Below, piece after piece: positions 36,141 to 44,547 of a stretch of DNA of 64,000 nucleotides. Made by a program: the position numbers and the translations under genes. The DNA comes from Paenibacillus sp. JNUCC32 (lineage in GTDB: Bacteria; Bacillota; Bacilli; Paenibacillales; Paenibacillaceae), in assembly GCF_014863545.1 (NCBI RefSeq), contig NZ_CP062260.1, positions 248,001-312,000 on the forward strand, in the 5' to 3' direction. Within the stretch, counting starts at the first letter, position 1, and each line of letters begins with the position of its first letter. Under the pieces are notes generated by a model. It saw nothing but the letters and a program-made list of their open reading frames with translations. It was not told the origin of the DNA and ran no database searches.

Positions 36141-37007
36141 ATGCCACAAGATCAACAGAAGCAGACATTGCCGCCCCAGCATCAGGATCACAGACCCGGA
36201 ACCGAATCGGAGATGCACCCGAAGCCGGAGTTTGAAAGTAACGAGTATAAAGCAGCCGGTAAGCTAAAAGGAAAGGTAGCGCTGATTACCGGGGGCGACA
36301 GCGGGATCGGCCGTGCGGTTGCGGTCTACTATGCCAAGGAGGGCGCGGATGTATCCATTGTGTATCTGAACGAGCACAAGGACGCGGAAGAGACCAAGCG
36401 ACAGGTAGAGCAGGAAGGGCGTAAATGCCTGCTGATCGCCGGCGATATCGGCGACGATGCGTTTTGCCGCGATGCAGTCACCGAAACCGTAGAGAAGCTT
36501 GGGAAGCTCGATATTCTTGTCAACAACGCAGCTGAACAGCATCCGCAGAAGAAAATCGAGGACATTACAAAAGAACAACTGGAGCGGACATTCCGCACGA
36601 ATATTTTCGGGATGTTCTATTTGACGCAGGCGGCGATGCCGCATCTGTCCAAGGGAAGCTCCATTATTAACACGACCTCCATCACGGCTTACCGGGGAAG
36701 CCCGCAGCTGCTGGATTATGCATCAACCAAGGGTGCCATCGTGGCCTTTACGCGTTCCTTGTCGATGAACGTGGTCGGTCAAGGAATCCGGGTAAATGCC
36801 GTTGCGCCGGGACCCATCTGGACGCCGCTGATTCCTTCGACGTTCCCGGCGGATCAGGTAGCCGAGTTTGGGGCGACCCAGCCGATGAAACGTCCGGGTC
36901 AACCGGAAGAATTGGCTCCTGCTTATGTATATCTGGCATCAACGGACTCCTCCTACGTGAGCGGTCAAGTGATTCATGTGAACGGCGGCGAAGTGATTAA
37001 CGGTTAA
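36141..37007 (+). CDS. SDR family oxidoreductase (YhdF/YhxC-type, stress-associated)
   Basis: A 288-residue short-chain dehydrogenase. The first 40 residues are a hydrophilic extension rich in Gln, Pro and His. The Rossmann motif is ALITGGDSGIGRAVAVYYA, followed by NNAA (residues in LDILVNNAAEQ), and the catalytic Tyr-Lys in LLDYASTKGAIVAF with the upstream Ser in NTTSIT. The extended N-terminus is typical of the YhdF/YhxC/YghA group. The substrate is unknown. ATG 36141 follows GAAAGGAGAAATG. A sigma-B-like promoter lies upstream and a strong terminator downstream. Confidence 0.88.
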   Translation: MPQDQQKQTLPPQHQDHRPGTESEMHPKPEFESNEYKAAGKLKGKVALITGGDSGIGRAVAVYYAKEGADVSIVYLNEHKDAEETKRQVEQEGRKCLLIAGDIGDDAFCRDAVTETVEKLGKLDILVNNAAEQHPQKKIEDITKEQLERTFRTNIFGMFYLTQAAMPHLSKGSSIINTTSITAYRGSPQLLDYASTKGAIVAFTRSLSMNVVGQGIRVNAVAPGPIWTPLIPSTFPADQVAEFGATQPMKRPGQPEELAPAYVYLASTDSSYVSGQVIHVNGGEVING

Positions 37008-37053
37008 AGCGTTGATTCCTTTTGCGCCTAATAAACATACTCGATGACAGAAT

Positions 37054-37096
37054 AGAGCGGACATCATGGGCTTCAGCCCGGATGTCCGCTCTTTTA
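37054..37096 (+). terminator. Strong terminator after SDR gene
   Basis: A 12-bp AGAGCGGACATC stem has an internal GGGCTTCAGCCC hairpin and a TTTT tail. It can also serve the convergent small gene. Confidence 0.88.
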
Positions 37097-37137
37097 TCAT
37101 GGGAGAGGGTTAGGTGAGATTACAGGCATACGGAGAA

Positions 37138-37512
37138 TCAGATGGTTCTAAACCCGTTTGGAAGCCGTCCGGTATCGCGGATCGCCCGGATTTGAGCCAG
37201 CGTCAAACGGCGGTTCGAACTAATAATGGACTCTGGCTCTTCACCGCCGATGATATCGTCAAGATCGCCGATGTTGGTGCTGCCGCGGAATACTCTGAAT
37301 CTGCCCCTGAAATTCGGCTCCGAGAACAGGACCAGGGTTGCGTTAGCGTTGGGGGAGAAGAATCTTAAGCTTTCAATGTCGCCAAAAGCTCTCTCGAGAT
37401 TCCGGATCCCTACATTTCCACGCACCACAAATCGCCGTCCTCTGTAAAACTCATTTCTGAACAGGGCAAGTCTTGGAAAAACAACCTGGGAGACTGTAAC
37501 TTTTCTCATCAT
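37138..37512 (-). CDS. Small beta/gamma-crystallin-like protein
   Basis: A 124-residue protein. Two Greek-key-like repeats are visible: LALFRNEFYRGRRFVV... and LVLFSEPNFRGRFRVF.... Each has the (F/Y)xxxx(F/Y)xG signature of beta/gamma-crystallin motifs, followed about 20-25 residues later by a D/E-rich segment with a serine (GDIESL; EEPESI). The Ca2+-binding N/D-N/D-x-x-S/T-S element is degenerate in both. There is no signal peptide. ATG 37512 has a near-perfect AAAGGAGGTGA site. The C-terminal 30 residues (RRLTLAQIRAIRDTGRLP) form a helical tail. A structural or coat role is possible but unproven. Confidence 0.7.
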   Translation of the reverse strand: MMRKVTVSQVVFPRLALFRNEFYRGRRFVVRGNVGIRNLERAFGDIESLRFFSPNANATLVLFSEPNFRGRFRVFRGSTNIGDLDDIIGGEEPESIISSNRRLTLAQIRAIRDTGRLPNGFRTI

Positions 37513-37536
37513 AGCAATCACCTCCTTTCCTTAACC

Positions 37537-37564
37537 AATATATGAGAGATTCATAGATTGGTAT
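37537..37564 (-). promoter_or_regulatory. Possible sporulation-type promoter for the crystallin-like gene
   Basis: On the minus strand, ATA (37564-37562) is followed by 17 nt and CATATATT (37544-37537), which fits the CATANNNT -10 of mother-cell sigma factors. The -35 match is weak. Confidence 0.32.
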
Positions 37565-37729
37565 GGTCATTATGACCGGCAATTCAACACATTTTCTCGT
37601 CTCTTTCATTTTTTTAAGTAAACCCTTTCATGTGCGGAATGATATGATATGATAACAATATTGGCAGTTTATAATGATTCTTTTTTGCTATGAGGATTGG
37701 GTCATGAAAGAGAGGAGTTTACTGACGCT

Positions 37730-39283
37730 ATGAAGTTATTTGAAGAGAGCATGTATCGACTGATTGTAGAAACCTCCACGAATTTGCCCGGAGACGTGCG
37801 AAGAGCAGTCAACCGTGGACGAGCGTCCGAGGATGCGGCAACGCGAGCGGGGCTGGCACTGGCAACGATCGCTCAAAATATCGAGATGGCCGAGCAGGAA
37901 GTATCGCCGATCTGCCAGGATACGGGCATGCCGACGTTTATCGTGCATACACCCGTGGGTGCGAATCACATCGAAATGAAGAAGGCGATCTATGCGGCGG
38001 TGGTTCGCGCCACGAAGGATGGCAAGCTGCGTCCCAACTCGGTGGATTCGTTGACAGGCGCCAACAGCGGGGATAATCTCGGACCTGGTTCGCCCGTCAT
38101 CCATTTCGAGCAATGGGAGCAGGATAAGGTGGACGTCCGTCTCATCCTGAAAGGGGGCGGCTGCGAGAACAAAAACATCCAGTACAGCCTTCCCGCAGAG
38201 CTTGAAGGATTGGGAAAAGCGGGACGTGACCTGGACGGAATCCGCAAGTGCATCATGCATGCCGTGTATCAAGCCCAGGGGCAGGGCTGCAGCGCCGGAT
38301 TTATCGGCGTAGGTATCGGAGGCGACCGTACGACCGGGTACGAGCTTGCGAAGCATCAGCTGTTCCGGCATGTGGAGGATGTGAATCCGAATGAGGATCT
38401 GGCGAAGCTCGAAGATTACATATTGGAAAATGCAAACAAGCTGGGGATCGGCACGATGGGCTTTGGCGGAGAAGTCACGCTGCTCGGCTGCAAGGTCGGT
38501 GCGATGAACCGCTTGCCGGCAAGCTTTTTTGTATCGGTGGCCTATAACTGCTGGGCGTTCCGCCGTCAGGGCGTACTGATTGAGCCGGAAACCGGGGAGA
38601 TCGCGGATTGGCTGTATGAAGCAGGCAGCGAGGTGCAGATGAATGCAAACTCCGAAACGGCAGCGTCCCGAGTCGAAGAATCAGCGCCAAGTGATTCCCA
38701 AGGACGTGAAGTAGTGCTTCATACGCCGATCAGCGAGGAGCAGATCCGTTCCCTGCGCGTCGGGGATGTGGTGGTGATCCGAGGCGAGATGCATACCGGA
38801 CGGGATGCGCTTCATAAATACCTGATGGATCACGATGCCCCTCTCGATCTGAACGGAGCCGTGATTTATCACTGCGGTCCGGTTATGATGCAGGATGAAG
38901 AGGGATGGCATGTCAAGGCGGCAGGCCCGACGACCAGCATTCGGGAAGAACCGTACCAAGGCGATATTTTGAAAAAATTCGGCATTCGCGCGGTTATCGG
39001 AAAAGGCGGCATGGGGCCGAAGACGCTTCAAGCCTTGCAGGAGCATGGCGGCGTGTATCTGAATGCCATCGGCGGGGCTGCCCAGTATTATGCGAGATGC
39101 ATCAAAAAAGTAAACGGCGTGGATTTCATGGAGTTCGGCATTCCGGAAGCGATGTGGCATTTGGAGGTCGACGGCTTTGCAGCCATCGTTACCATGGATT
39201 CGCACGGAAACAGTCTGCATGCCGATGTGAGCAAGGATTCCGCACAGAAGCTGGCGATGTTTAAAGAGCCGGTGTTCTCCTGA
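37730..39283 (+). CDS. fumA: Fumarate hydratase, class I (iron-sulfur)
   Basis: A 517-residue class I fumarase combining the alpha and beta domains in one chain. Candidate 4Fe-4S cysteines are in VSPICQDTGMPTF and KGGGCENKNIQ; the C-terminal domain has HTGRDALHKYLMDH, HCGPVMM and IGKGGMGPKTLQAL. It interconverts fumarate and malate. Bacillus uses a class II enzyme (CitG) for this; an Fe-S enzyme is oxygen-sensitive. ATG 37730 has AGAGGAG about 12 nt upstream. It lies 2.5 kb after citZ-icd-mdh but in its own transcript. Confidence 0.92.
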   Translation: MKLFEESMYRLIVETSTNLPGDVRRAVNRGRASEDAATRAGLALATIAQNIEMAEQEVSPICQDTGMPTFIVHTPVGANHIEMKKAIYAAVVRATKDGKLRPNSVDSLTGANSGDNLGPGSPVIHFEQWEQDKVDVRLILKGGGCENKNIQYSLPAELEGLGKAGRDLDGIRKCIMHAVYQAQGQGCSAGFIGVGIGGDRTTGYELAKHQLFRHVEDVNPNEDLAKLEDYILENANKLGIGTMGFGGEVTLLGCKVGAMNRLPASFFVSVAYNCWAFRRQGVLIEPETGEIADWLYEAGSEVQMNANSETAASRVEESAPSDSQGREVVLHTPISEEQIRSLRVGDVVVIRGEMHTGRDALHKYLMDHDAPLDLNGAVIYHCGPVMMQDEEGWHVKAAGPTTSIREEPYQGDILKKFGIRAVIGKGGMGPKTLQALQEHGGVYLNAIGGAAQYYARCIKKVNGVDFMEFGIPEAMWHLEVDGFAAIVTMDSHGNSLHADVSKDSAQKLAMFKEPVFS

Positions 39284-39300
39284 TTCAAATCACGATGAGT

Positions 39301-39340
39301 AAGCATCGATTGGCCATCACGTGCCGGTCGGTGCTTTTTT
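39301..39340 (+). terminator. Terminator after fumA
   Basis: AAGCATCGATTGGC pairs with GCCGGTCGGTGCTT (three G-T pairs), then a T run. Confidence 0.78.
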
Positions 39341-39445
39341 GTTGAGCGCAAGCAGGGAGCCTTATTTCGAATTTTCGTTGCGGTTCGGATCGCCCCGGTT
39401 TATGATGAAAGTCAAATACGTCAATTCAGTCATAGGAGGAAACTG

Positions 39446-40417
39446 TTGAGAAGTTTTGGACTGGCCTTTGCATCTTGGTTTGAAAAGTACACCTTTCTCT
39501 TGATTCCCGGGTCGCTGGTGCTAGGCTGGCTGCTCTCGGACGTGCTGCTGGACTTTGTTCACTGGATTCCTTATCTATTCGGTTATATTACGCTGGTCAT
39601 GGCGCTTGGCTGCGGCATCCGCCATCTGCAAGGGGTGCTGAAACGCCCGTTTGCCGTCATGCTGACGCTGTTTCTCGCCCATGCGGCCGCACCGGTGCTC
39701 GCCTATGGATTGGGCTCGGCCGTATTCGGCGCGGACTCGGACTATACGATAGGCTTGCTGCTGTTCGCGATCATTCCGCTCGGGATATCCTCGGTGATGT
39801 GGGTCGGAAGCTCCGGCGGCAGCGTTCCGTTCATCTTGGCGGTGGTGGTGCTGGACACCATACTCAGTCCCTTGGTCGTGCCGGCTCTGATGGATATGTT
39901 TATCGGAGATGCACTGGTTGCATGGAATGCGTCCGCGCTGATACTTGATTTGCTGACTATGGTGGTATTGCCCACTCTGATCGGGGTGATGCTGTATGAG
40001 GTATCCAAAGGACGGATCAAGGAGTGGTCGGCTCCCGTGACGCAGCCGATATCGAAGCTGTTTTTCATGCTTGTGGTGATGCTGAACGCGGCTGCTATCG
40101 CTCCCCATGCCGCAGGCATGAAGGAGGAAATGCTGGTGGTCATCCCGGTTGTCGTTGCCCTGATCGTGATCTGTTATTTACTCGGCTACTTTGGTTCCTA
40201 TGCGATGCCGGGACGGACACAGGACATGCAAATTACATTTACCTACGCGTCCGGCATGAGGAATATATCCCTCGGGATGGTGCTTGCGACATCGTATTTT
40301 TCGCCCCAGGCGTCCATTCCGGTCGTGCTGGGCATTATGTTTCAACAGCCGGCCGCAACGGTCATTCACGCACTGTTCCACCGAAGACGGACACGGGCGA
40401 TAAGTTATCCAAAATGA
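39446..40417 (+). CDS. Bile acid:sodium symporter (BASS) family transporter
   Basis: A 323-residue membrane protein with about nine hydrophobic helices and the BASS-family pattern: ALGCGIRHLQGVLKRP, FAIIPLGISSVMWVGSSGG and a later TYASGMRNISLGMVLA, the unwound-helix regions that bind Na+ in this fold. Bacterial members import organic anions such as pantoate or keto acids; this substrate is unknown. TTG 39446 follows TAGGAGGAAACTG. It ends 25 nt before phoR and may be co-transcribed with it. Confidence 0.83.
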   Translation: MRSFGLAFASWFEKYTFLLIPGSLVLGWLLSDVLLDFVHWIPYLFGYITLVMALGCGIRHLQGVLKRPFAVMLTLFLAHAAAPVLAYGLGSAVFGADSDYTIGLLLFAIIPLGISSVMWVGSSGGSVPFILAVVVLDTILSPLVVPALMDMFIGDALVAWNASALILDLLTMVVLPTLIGVMLYEVSKGRIKEWSAPVTQPISKLFFMLVVMLNAAAIAPHAAGMKEEMLVVIPVVVALIVICYLLGYFGSYAMPGRTQDMQITFTYASGMRNISLGMVLATSYFSPQASIPVVLGIMFQQPAATVIHALFHRRRTRAISYPK

Positions 40418-40442
40418 TCATGAAGCAGAAAGAGGAGAGACC

Positions 40443-42260
40443 ATGAAGCAGTATCGCAACCGTTTGACTCTGATTATGCTTACTTTAATCGGGTTATCCA
40501 TGCTTGCGGCAGGCCTGGCTATGGTGACGGTGTTCAAACAGTCCCATATCCAGCTGCTGGAGGATAATATGGTCCGGGAGATTCGGCTCCTGCAGACCAT
40601 GATGGAGTTCCCGGATACGGACGGCGCGGAAGCCGTTTCGTATTATACCGACAGGTCCTTGCAGCTGGAGGAGCTGTCCGATGCGAGAGTGACGTTCATA
40701 CTGAAGGACGGCAGGGTGATCGGGGATTCGGAAAGCGACCCGTTGACCATGGATAATCATGCTTATCGCGAGGAGATGCTTCAAGCGGTCAAAGAAGGCC
40801 GCGGGAGTACCATTCGCCGCAGCGATACGCTTCAGCAGGATATGCTGTATGTCGCTCTCCCGGTCAAGGCCGGGGAGAATTTCGATGGATTCGTTCGGTT
40901 GTCCGTCAGCCTGAAGGAAGTCGATCAGGGAGTCAAGCAAGGCTGGACCGTCATGGGGATCGGCCTGCTGGTGTTATTTCTGATTGCTGCCTTGGTGAGC
41001 TACCGCGTCGCTCAAGGGTTGACGTCGCCGCTTGAGAAGATTACGCGCGTAGCTAGACGGATCTCGCGTCTGGAATACGATGCGAGAGTGAAGATTCACC
41101 GTAAGGACGAGATCGGTCAATTGGCGCAAGCCATCAATGGAATGGCAGACAGCCTTCAAACCCAGCTGCGGACGATACGGGATAACGAAGACTTGCTGCA
41201 AAGCGTCCTCAACAATATGACAGGTGGCATCGTCTTGGTTAGCGGAGCCGGCCAAATCATCCTTGTAAACCGGGCCGCTGAGAAAATGCTCGGCATTAAC
41301 GCCGAGGTGATTACCGGGAAATCGTACCGCGAGCTGAAGCAGCATTATGAATTGACCAAACTGATGGAGGAAGGCCTTGGAAGCCAAGCGGACTTCCATG
41401 AGGAACGCAACGTGTATTATCCGGTGGAATCGATTATCCGCATTGACGGAGTGACGATGATGCAAGAGGAAGAGCAGGAGCCTTATCGGCGCGGCATGCT
41501 CTTCCTGCTGCAGGACGTTAGCGATATCCGCAGGCTCGAACGCATGCGAAGCGAATTCGTTGCCAATGTGTCTCATGAGCTGAAGACCCCGCTGGCTGCG
41601 GTGAAAGGGTTTGCCGAAACGCTGCTCGGCGGCGGAGTTACCGACGAGAAGACGTCACGTTCCTTCCTCCAGATCATCTATGACGAATCCGAACGGCTGA
41701 ACCGTCTGATCGGTGACATTCTGGAGCTGTCCAAGATCGAATCGAAGCGGATTCAGATGGATTACTCGCCGATTCATCTGTCGGCGTTCTTCGATACGAT
41801 ATCCGAAATGATGCGCACGGTAGCGGAGAAGAAGCGGATCGGCTTGGAGCTCGACGTTCCGGAGGAGTTGTTTATGGAAGGCGATGAGGATAAGCTTCGC
41901 CAGATATTTATGAATCTTCTTTCGAATGCCATCAGTTACACGCAGGAAGGCGGACGAGTAAAATTAACGGCGCGTGAAAAGCATAATAACGGGAGTGCCG
42001 ATGATTTCGTGGAATTCGTGGTCAAGGATTCCGGGATTGGCATTCCGAAGAAGGATCTACCCCGCATTTTTGAACGATTTTACCGGGTGGATAAAGCGCG
42101 TTCGCGCGGATCCGGCGGAACGGGGCTCGGCCTATCGATCGTTAAGCATCTGGTGGATCTTCACCACGGAACCATCAAGGTGGAAAGCGAGCTGGGCATC
42201 GGAAGCTCCTTCATCATCGAGCTTCCGATCCTGCAGGAAACCCACGATACAGGGAGTTAA
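40443..42260 (+). CDS. phoR: Phosphate-sensor histidine kinase PhoR
   Basis: A 605-residue kinase. The order is TM1 (about residues 10-30), an extracellular PAS-like domain (about 31-175), TM2 (178-200), HAMP (200-250), cytoplasmic PAS (255-370), HisKA with His378 in FVANVSHELKTPLAAVKG, and HATPase with NLLSNAISYTQEGG and GTGLGLSIVKHLV. This is the PhoR layout. It would phosphorylate PhoP when phosphate is scarce. Unlike B. subtilis phoPR, the kinase gene comes first. Its stop codon is inside the Pho box that precedes phoP. Confidence 0.9.
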   Translation: MKQYRNRLTLIMLTLIGLSMLAAGLAMVTVFKQSHIQLLEDNMVREIRLLQTMMEFPDTDGAEAVSYYTDRSLQLEELSDARVTFILKDGRVIGDSESDPLTMDNHAYREEMLQAVKEGRGSTIRRSDTLQQDMLYVALPVKAGENFDGFVRLSVSLKEVDQGVKQGWTVMGIGLLVLFLIAALVSYRVAQGLTSPLEKITRVARRISRLEYDARVKIHRKDEIGQLAQAINGMADSLQTQLRTIRDNEDLLQSVLNNMTGGIVLVSGAGQIILVNRAAEKMLGINAEVITGKSYRELKQHYELTKLMEEGLGSQADFHEERNVYYPVESIIRIDGVTMMQEEEQEPYRRGMLFLLQDVSDIRRLERMRSEFVANVSHELKTPLAAVKGFAETLLGGGVTDEKTSRSFLQIIYDESERLNRLIGDILELSKIESKRIQMDYSPIHLSAFFDTISEMMRTVAEKKRIGLELDVPEELFMEGDEDKLRQIFMNLLSNAISYTQEGGRVKLTAREKHNNGSADDFVEFVVKDSGIGIPKKDLPRIFERFYRVDKARSRGSGGTGLGLSIVKHLVDLHHGTIKVESELGIGSSFIIELPILQETHDTGS

Positions 42261-42288
42261 CACTCCGTTAACATTCTGTTGATATACT
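42246..42288 (+). promoter_or_regulatory. Pho box and promoter for phoP
   Basis: Hexamers at 11-bp steps: GATACA (42246), TTAACA (42257), TTAACA (42268), then 9 nt and TATACT (42283-42288) as the -10. The two TTAACA boxes match the PhoP consensus TT(A/T/C)ACA. The array overlaps the phoR stop, so PhoP probably regulates its own gene. Confidence 0.7.
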
Positions 42289-42330
42289 TGCATGAGCAGT
42301 CCAATTAACAAGATAAGGGCGGGGGTACCA

Positions 42331-43062
42331 TTGACGCAACGCATGCTTGTCATCGAAGATGAGCCGACACTTTCGCGGCTGTTGTCTTACAATTTGACGC
42401 AGGAAGGCTTTCAAGTCGAAGTAGAGGAACACGGTACGGCAGGTTACGAGAAAGCGTCACAACATGAATACGATTTGATCCTGCTGGATGTTATGCTGCC
42501 TGGCATGAACGGCTTTCAGATCTTAGAGAAACTACGCAGTAACGGAATTACGACGCCGATCATCATTTTGACCGCGAAGAACGCCGAAGAGGAAGTTGTT
42601 CAAGGTTTGAAGATGGGGGCGGATGACTATATTACCAAGCCGTTTGGCGTGTCCGAGCTGCTGGCTCGCGTATCGGCCGTCATGCGTCGGGTGTCCGGCC
42701 ATGCTGACGAGGTAAAGACGACGGACAATCAAGGCAACGTCATTTCGCTTGGACAGCTGGAAATCTATCCTGAGAAATACGAGGTGCGGCTTGGCGGTCA
42801 GAGCATTAATCTCCGTCCGAAAGAATTCGAGGTGCTTCTCTATCTGGCCAAGAAACCGGGCGTGGTGTTAACAAGGGACGATCTGATGAACGTGGTCTGG
42901 GGCTTCGATTATATCGGCGGACAGCGAACCGTCGACGTTCACGTGAGCTCCCTGCGCAAGAAGCTTGAACTTGATCCTGAGTCCGTACACATCGACTCCA
43001 TCCGCGGAGTTGGTTATAAACTTGTGGTAAATCCCATTAAAGGCTCCCATCATTCGATTTGA
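42331..43062 (+). CDS. phoP: Phosphate response regulator PhoP
   Basis: A 243-residue OmpR-family regulator. The receiver has DE (10-11 region, VIEDEPTLS), Asp53 in LILLDVMLPGMNG and Lys in DDYITKPFG. The DNA-binding winged helix has INLRPKEFEVLLYLAKKPG and QRTVDVHVSSLRKKLELDPE. TTG 42331 has GGCGGGGG upstream; the ATG four codons later lies too far from that site. Gene context (phoR, pst genes) fixes the name. Three Pho-box arrays nearby are its likely targets. Confidence 0.9.
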   Translation: MTQRMLVIEDEPTLSRLLSYNLTQEGFQVEVEEHGTAGYEKASQHEYDLILLDVMLPGMNGFQILEKLRSNGITTPIIILTAKNAEEEVVQGLKMGADDYITKPFGVSELLARVSAVMRRVSGHADEVKTTDNQGNVISLGQLEIYPEKYEVRLGGQSINLRPKEFEVLLYLAKKPGVVLTRDDLMNVVWGFDYIGGQRTVDVHVSSLRKKLELDPESVHIDSIRGVGYKLVVNPIKGSHHSI

Positions 43063-43080
43063 AATGATGCGGAGTATTTT
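43049..43080 (+). terminator. Weak terminator after phoP
   Basis: CATCATT pairs with AATGATG around the phoP stop, followed by CGGAGTA and eight Ts. The stem is short, so some read-through is likely. Confidence 0.5.
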
Positions 43081-43147
43081 TTTTGGGTCTTTGGGCAGGA
43101 CCTAAGCATGTCCAATGTCTCATATTCTTGCCAACATCCCTCCTTCG

Positions 43148-43201
43148 TTTACACTCTCTTAATCATTCCAGAATATTCCCATAACACTTGTCCGTTAAGA
43201 T
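43148..43201 (+). promoter_or_regulatory. Degenerate Pho-box array before the CBS-MCP gene
   Basis: TTTACA (43148), TTAATC (43159), AGAATA (43170) and ATAACA (43181) recur every 11 bp. Nine nt after the last one is TAAGAT (43196-43201), a -10 candidate. The spacing equals that of the pstS array. Confidence 0.5.
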
Positions 43202-43239
43202 GCGTCTAAAGGACCAGATCAATCAAGGGGTGAGGGCGC

Positions 43240-44418
43240 ATGACACTGCTTCAATGCCAACCGAATCAGACAGAGAGAACCGAAGCGGAAGTAGAGGCGG
43301 CAATGGATGGCCAATCAGCAAGCAAACCTGAAGCAGGCGCATTATATCGGCGGTACATAAGAAAGGTCCCTATTATCCGAAAATCCGAAACCTGCCTCGA
43401 CGTGCTGAATGTTTTTACGAAGGATCAGCACATCCCTTGCGTTATTTATTGCGATGAGGCAGACAGGCCGTCGGGGCTGATCATGCGGGATGTTTTTTAC
43501 CGGCGAATGATGGGCCGGTTTGCCGTTGACCTGTATTATTCCAGGCCGGCCTTCCAGTTTGGGGACCATCAACCGATGAAGGTCGATGTGACCGAGAAGG
43601 TAGGAACACTGCTGCAATTGGCCCTGCAGCGCCCGGATTCGAAATTTTATGATTGCGTCCTGATGACGGAGGCTGACCGCCTGCTGGGCGTGCTTACCGT
43701 ACGGGATTTAATGAGTCTGTCAAGCGGTCTCCAAACGGAAGCGGAAGAGAAGCGGGAGCTGATTCTTCAGGAAAGCTTCCGGCATACCGGGAACATCCAA
43801 TCCTCGTTGACCGAGGTTCGAGCGGCGGCAGCCAGAACGAATGCGGAATGTATACGGATGAGGGAATGGTCCCAGACGGGTAAGAAGAAGCTTGACCATG
43901 TCCGAACCTCTTATCTTGGCCTTGTGGAGGATATGACGAAGCGTGAAGGGCAGGCCGCCGAGCTCGCTGCGGATGCCAGCTGCATTTCCTCGATAACCGG
44001 CATGATTACCGAGCTGGCCAATCAAAGCAGTTTGCTGGCAATGAATGCTTCGATTGAAGCTGCGCATGCCGGAGAGCATGGGCGGGGATTTCAAGTGGTT
44101 GCGGCAGAGGTGCAGTCGCTGGCCAAACAAACGCGTAAGCTGTCAGGGGATATCGCCCAGCTGCTGGAGCACATCCAGCGGCTGGCGGGAGATACAGCCG
44201 TTGGCGCAGTATCTTCGCTGAAGGAAATCCAGTCCTGTGAGGGGTATGTAACGGAAGGCGCCGATATGTTTAACGAAATGGAGACCGCCGTCGAGAAGGT
44301 TCAGAAGTCGGGGAATCAGGTTTATCAACTGGCGGAGGAAACCGTTAGGCGCGTGGAGCGGGTGAAGGATGAGCTCGCAGGATTAAACGGATCGTTAGAA
44401 GAAAAGCCGAGCCTATGA
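43240..44418 (+). CDS. Soluble CBS-domain methyl-accepting chemotaxis-type receptor
   Basis: A 392-residue protein without membrane helices. Two CBS domains (about residues 35-165: KVPIIRKSETCLDVLN...PCVIYC, and CVLMTEADRLLGVLTVRDLM) are fused to an MCP signalling domain (about 175-385). The hairpin tip LANQSSLLAMNASIEAAHAG, then EHGRGFQVVAAEVQ, is the CheA/CheW contact region. CBS pairs often bind adenine nucleotides, so it may sense energy or nucleotide state in the cytoplasm. It lies between phoP and pstS behind a degenerate Pho box. ATG 43240 follows AGGGGTGAGG. Output partner unknown. Confidence 0.85.
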   Translation: MTLLQCQPNQTERTEAEVEAAMDGQSASKPEAGALYRRYIRKVPIIRKSETCLDVLNVFTKDQHIPCVIYCDEADRPSGLIMRDVFYRRMMGRFAVDLYYSRPAFQFGDHQPMKVDVTEKVGTLLQLALQRPDSKFYDCVLMTEADRLLGVLTVRDLMSLSSGLQTEAEEKRELILQESFRHTGNIQSSLTEVRAAAARTNAECIRMREWSQTGKKKLDHVRTSYLGLVEDMTKREGQAAELAADASCISSITGMITELANQSSLLAMNASIEAAHAGEHGRGFQVVAAEVQSLAKQTRKLSGDIAQLLEHIQRLAGDTAVGAVSSLKEIQSCEGYVTEGADMFNEMETAVEKVQKSGNQVYQLAEETVRRVERVKDELAGLNGSLEEKPSL

Positions 44419-44438
44419 ATCTAGTTTTATCAAAATAT

Positions 44439-44492
44439 TTTACACTGCGTTTACATTTCTCAGAAACTGTTATTACATTACGGGATTATTAT
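44439..44492 (+). promoter_or_regulatory. Pho box and promoter for the pst operon
   Basis: TTTACA (44439), TTTACA (44450), CAGAAA (44461) and ATTACA (44472) recur every 11 bp, i.e. two dimer sites. Nine nt later TATTAT (44487-44492) serves as -10. No good -35 is present, as expected for a PhoP-activated promoter. Confidence 0.8.
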
Positions 44493-44547
44493 CAATATTG
44501 TAAGTAGGAAGTTAGAGACAACAACCATTTTGAAGGAGTGGATTCGT

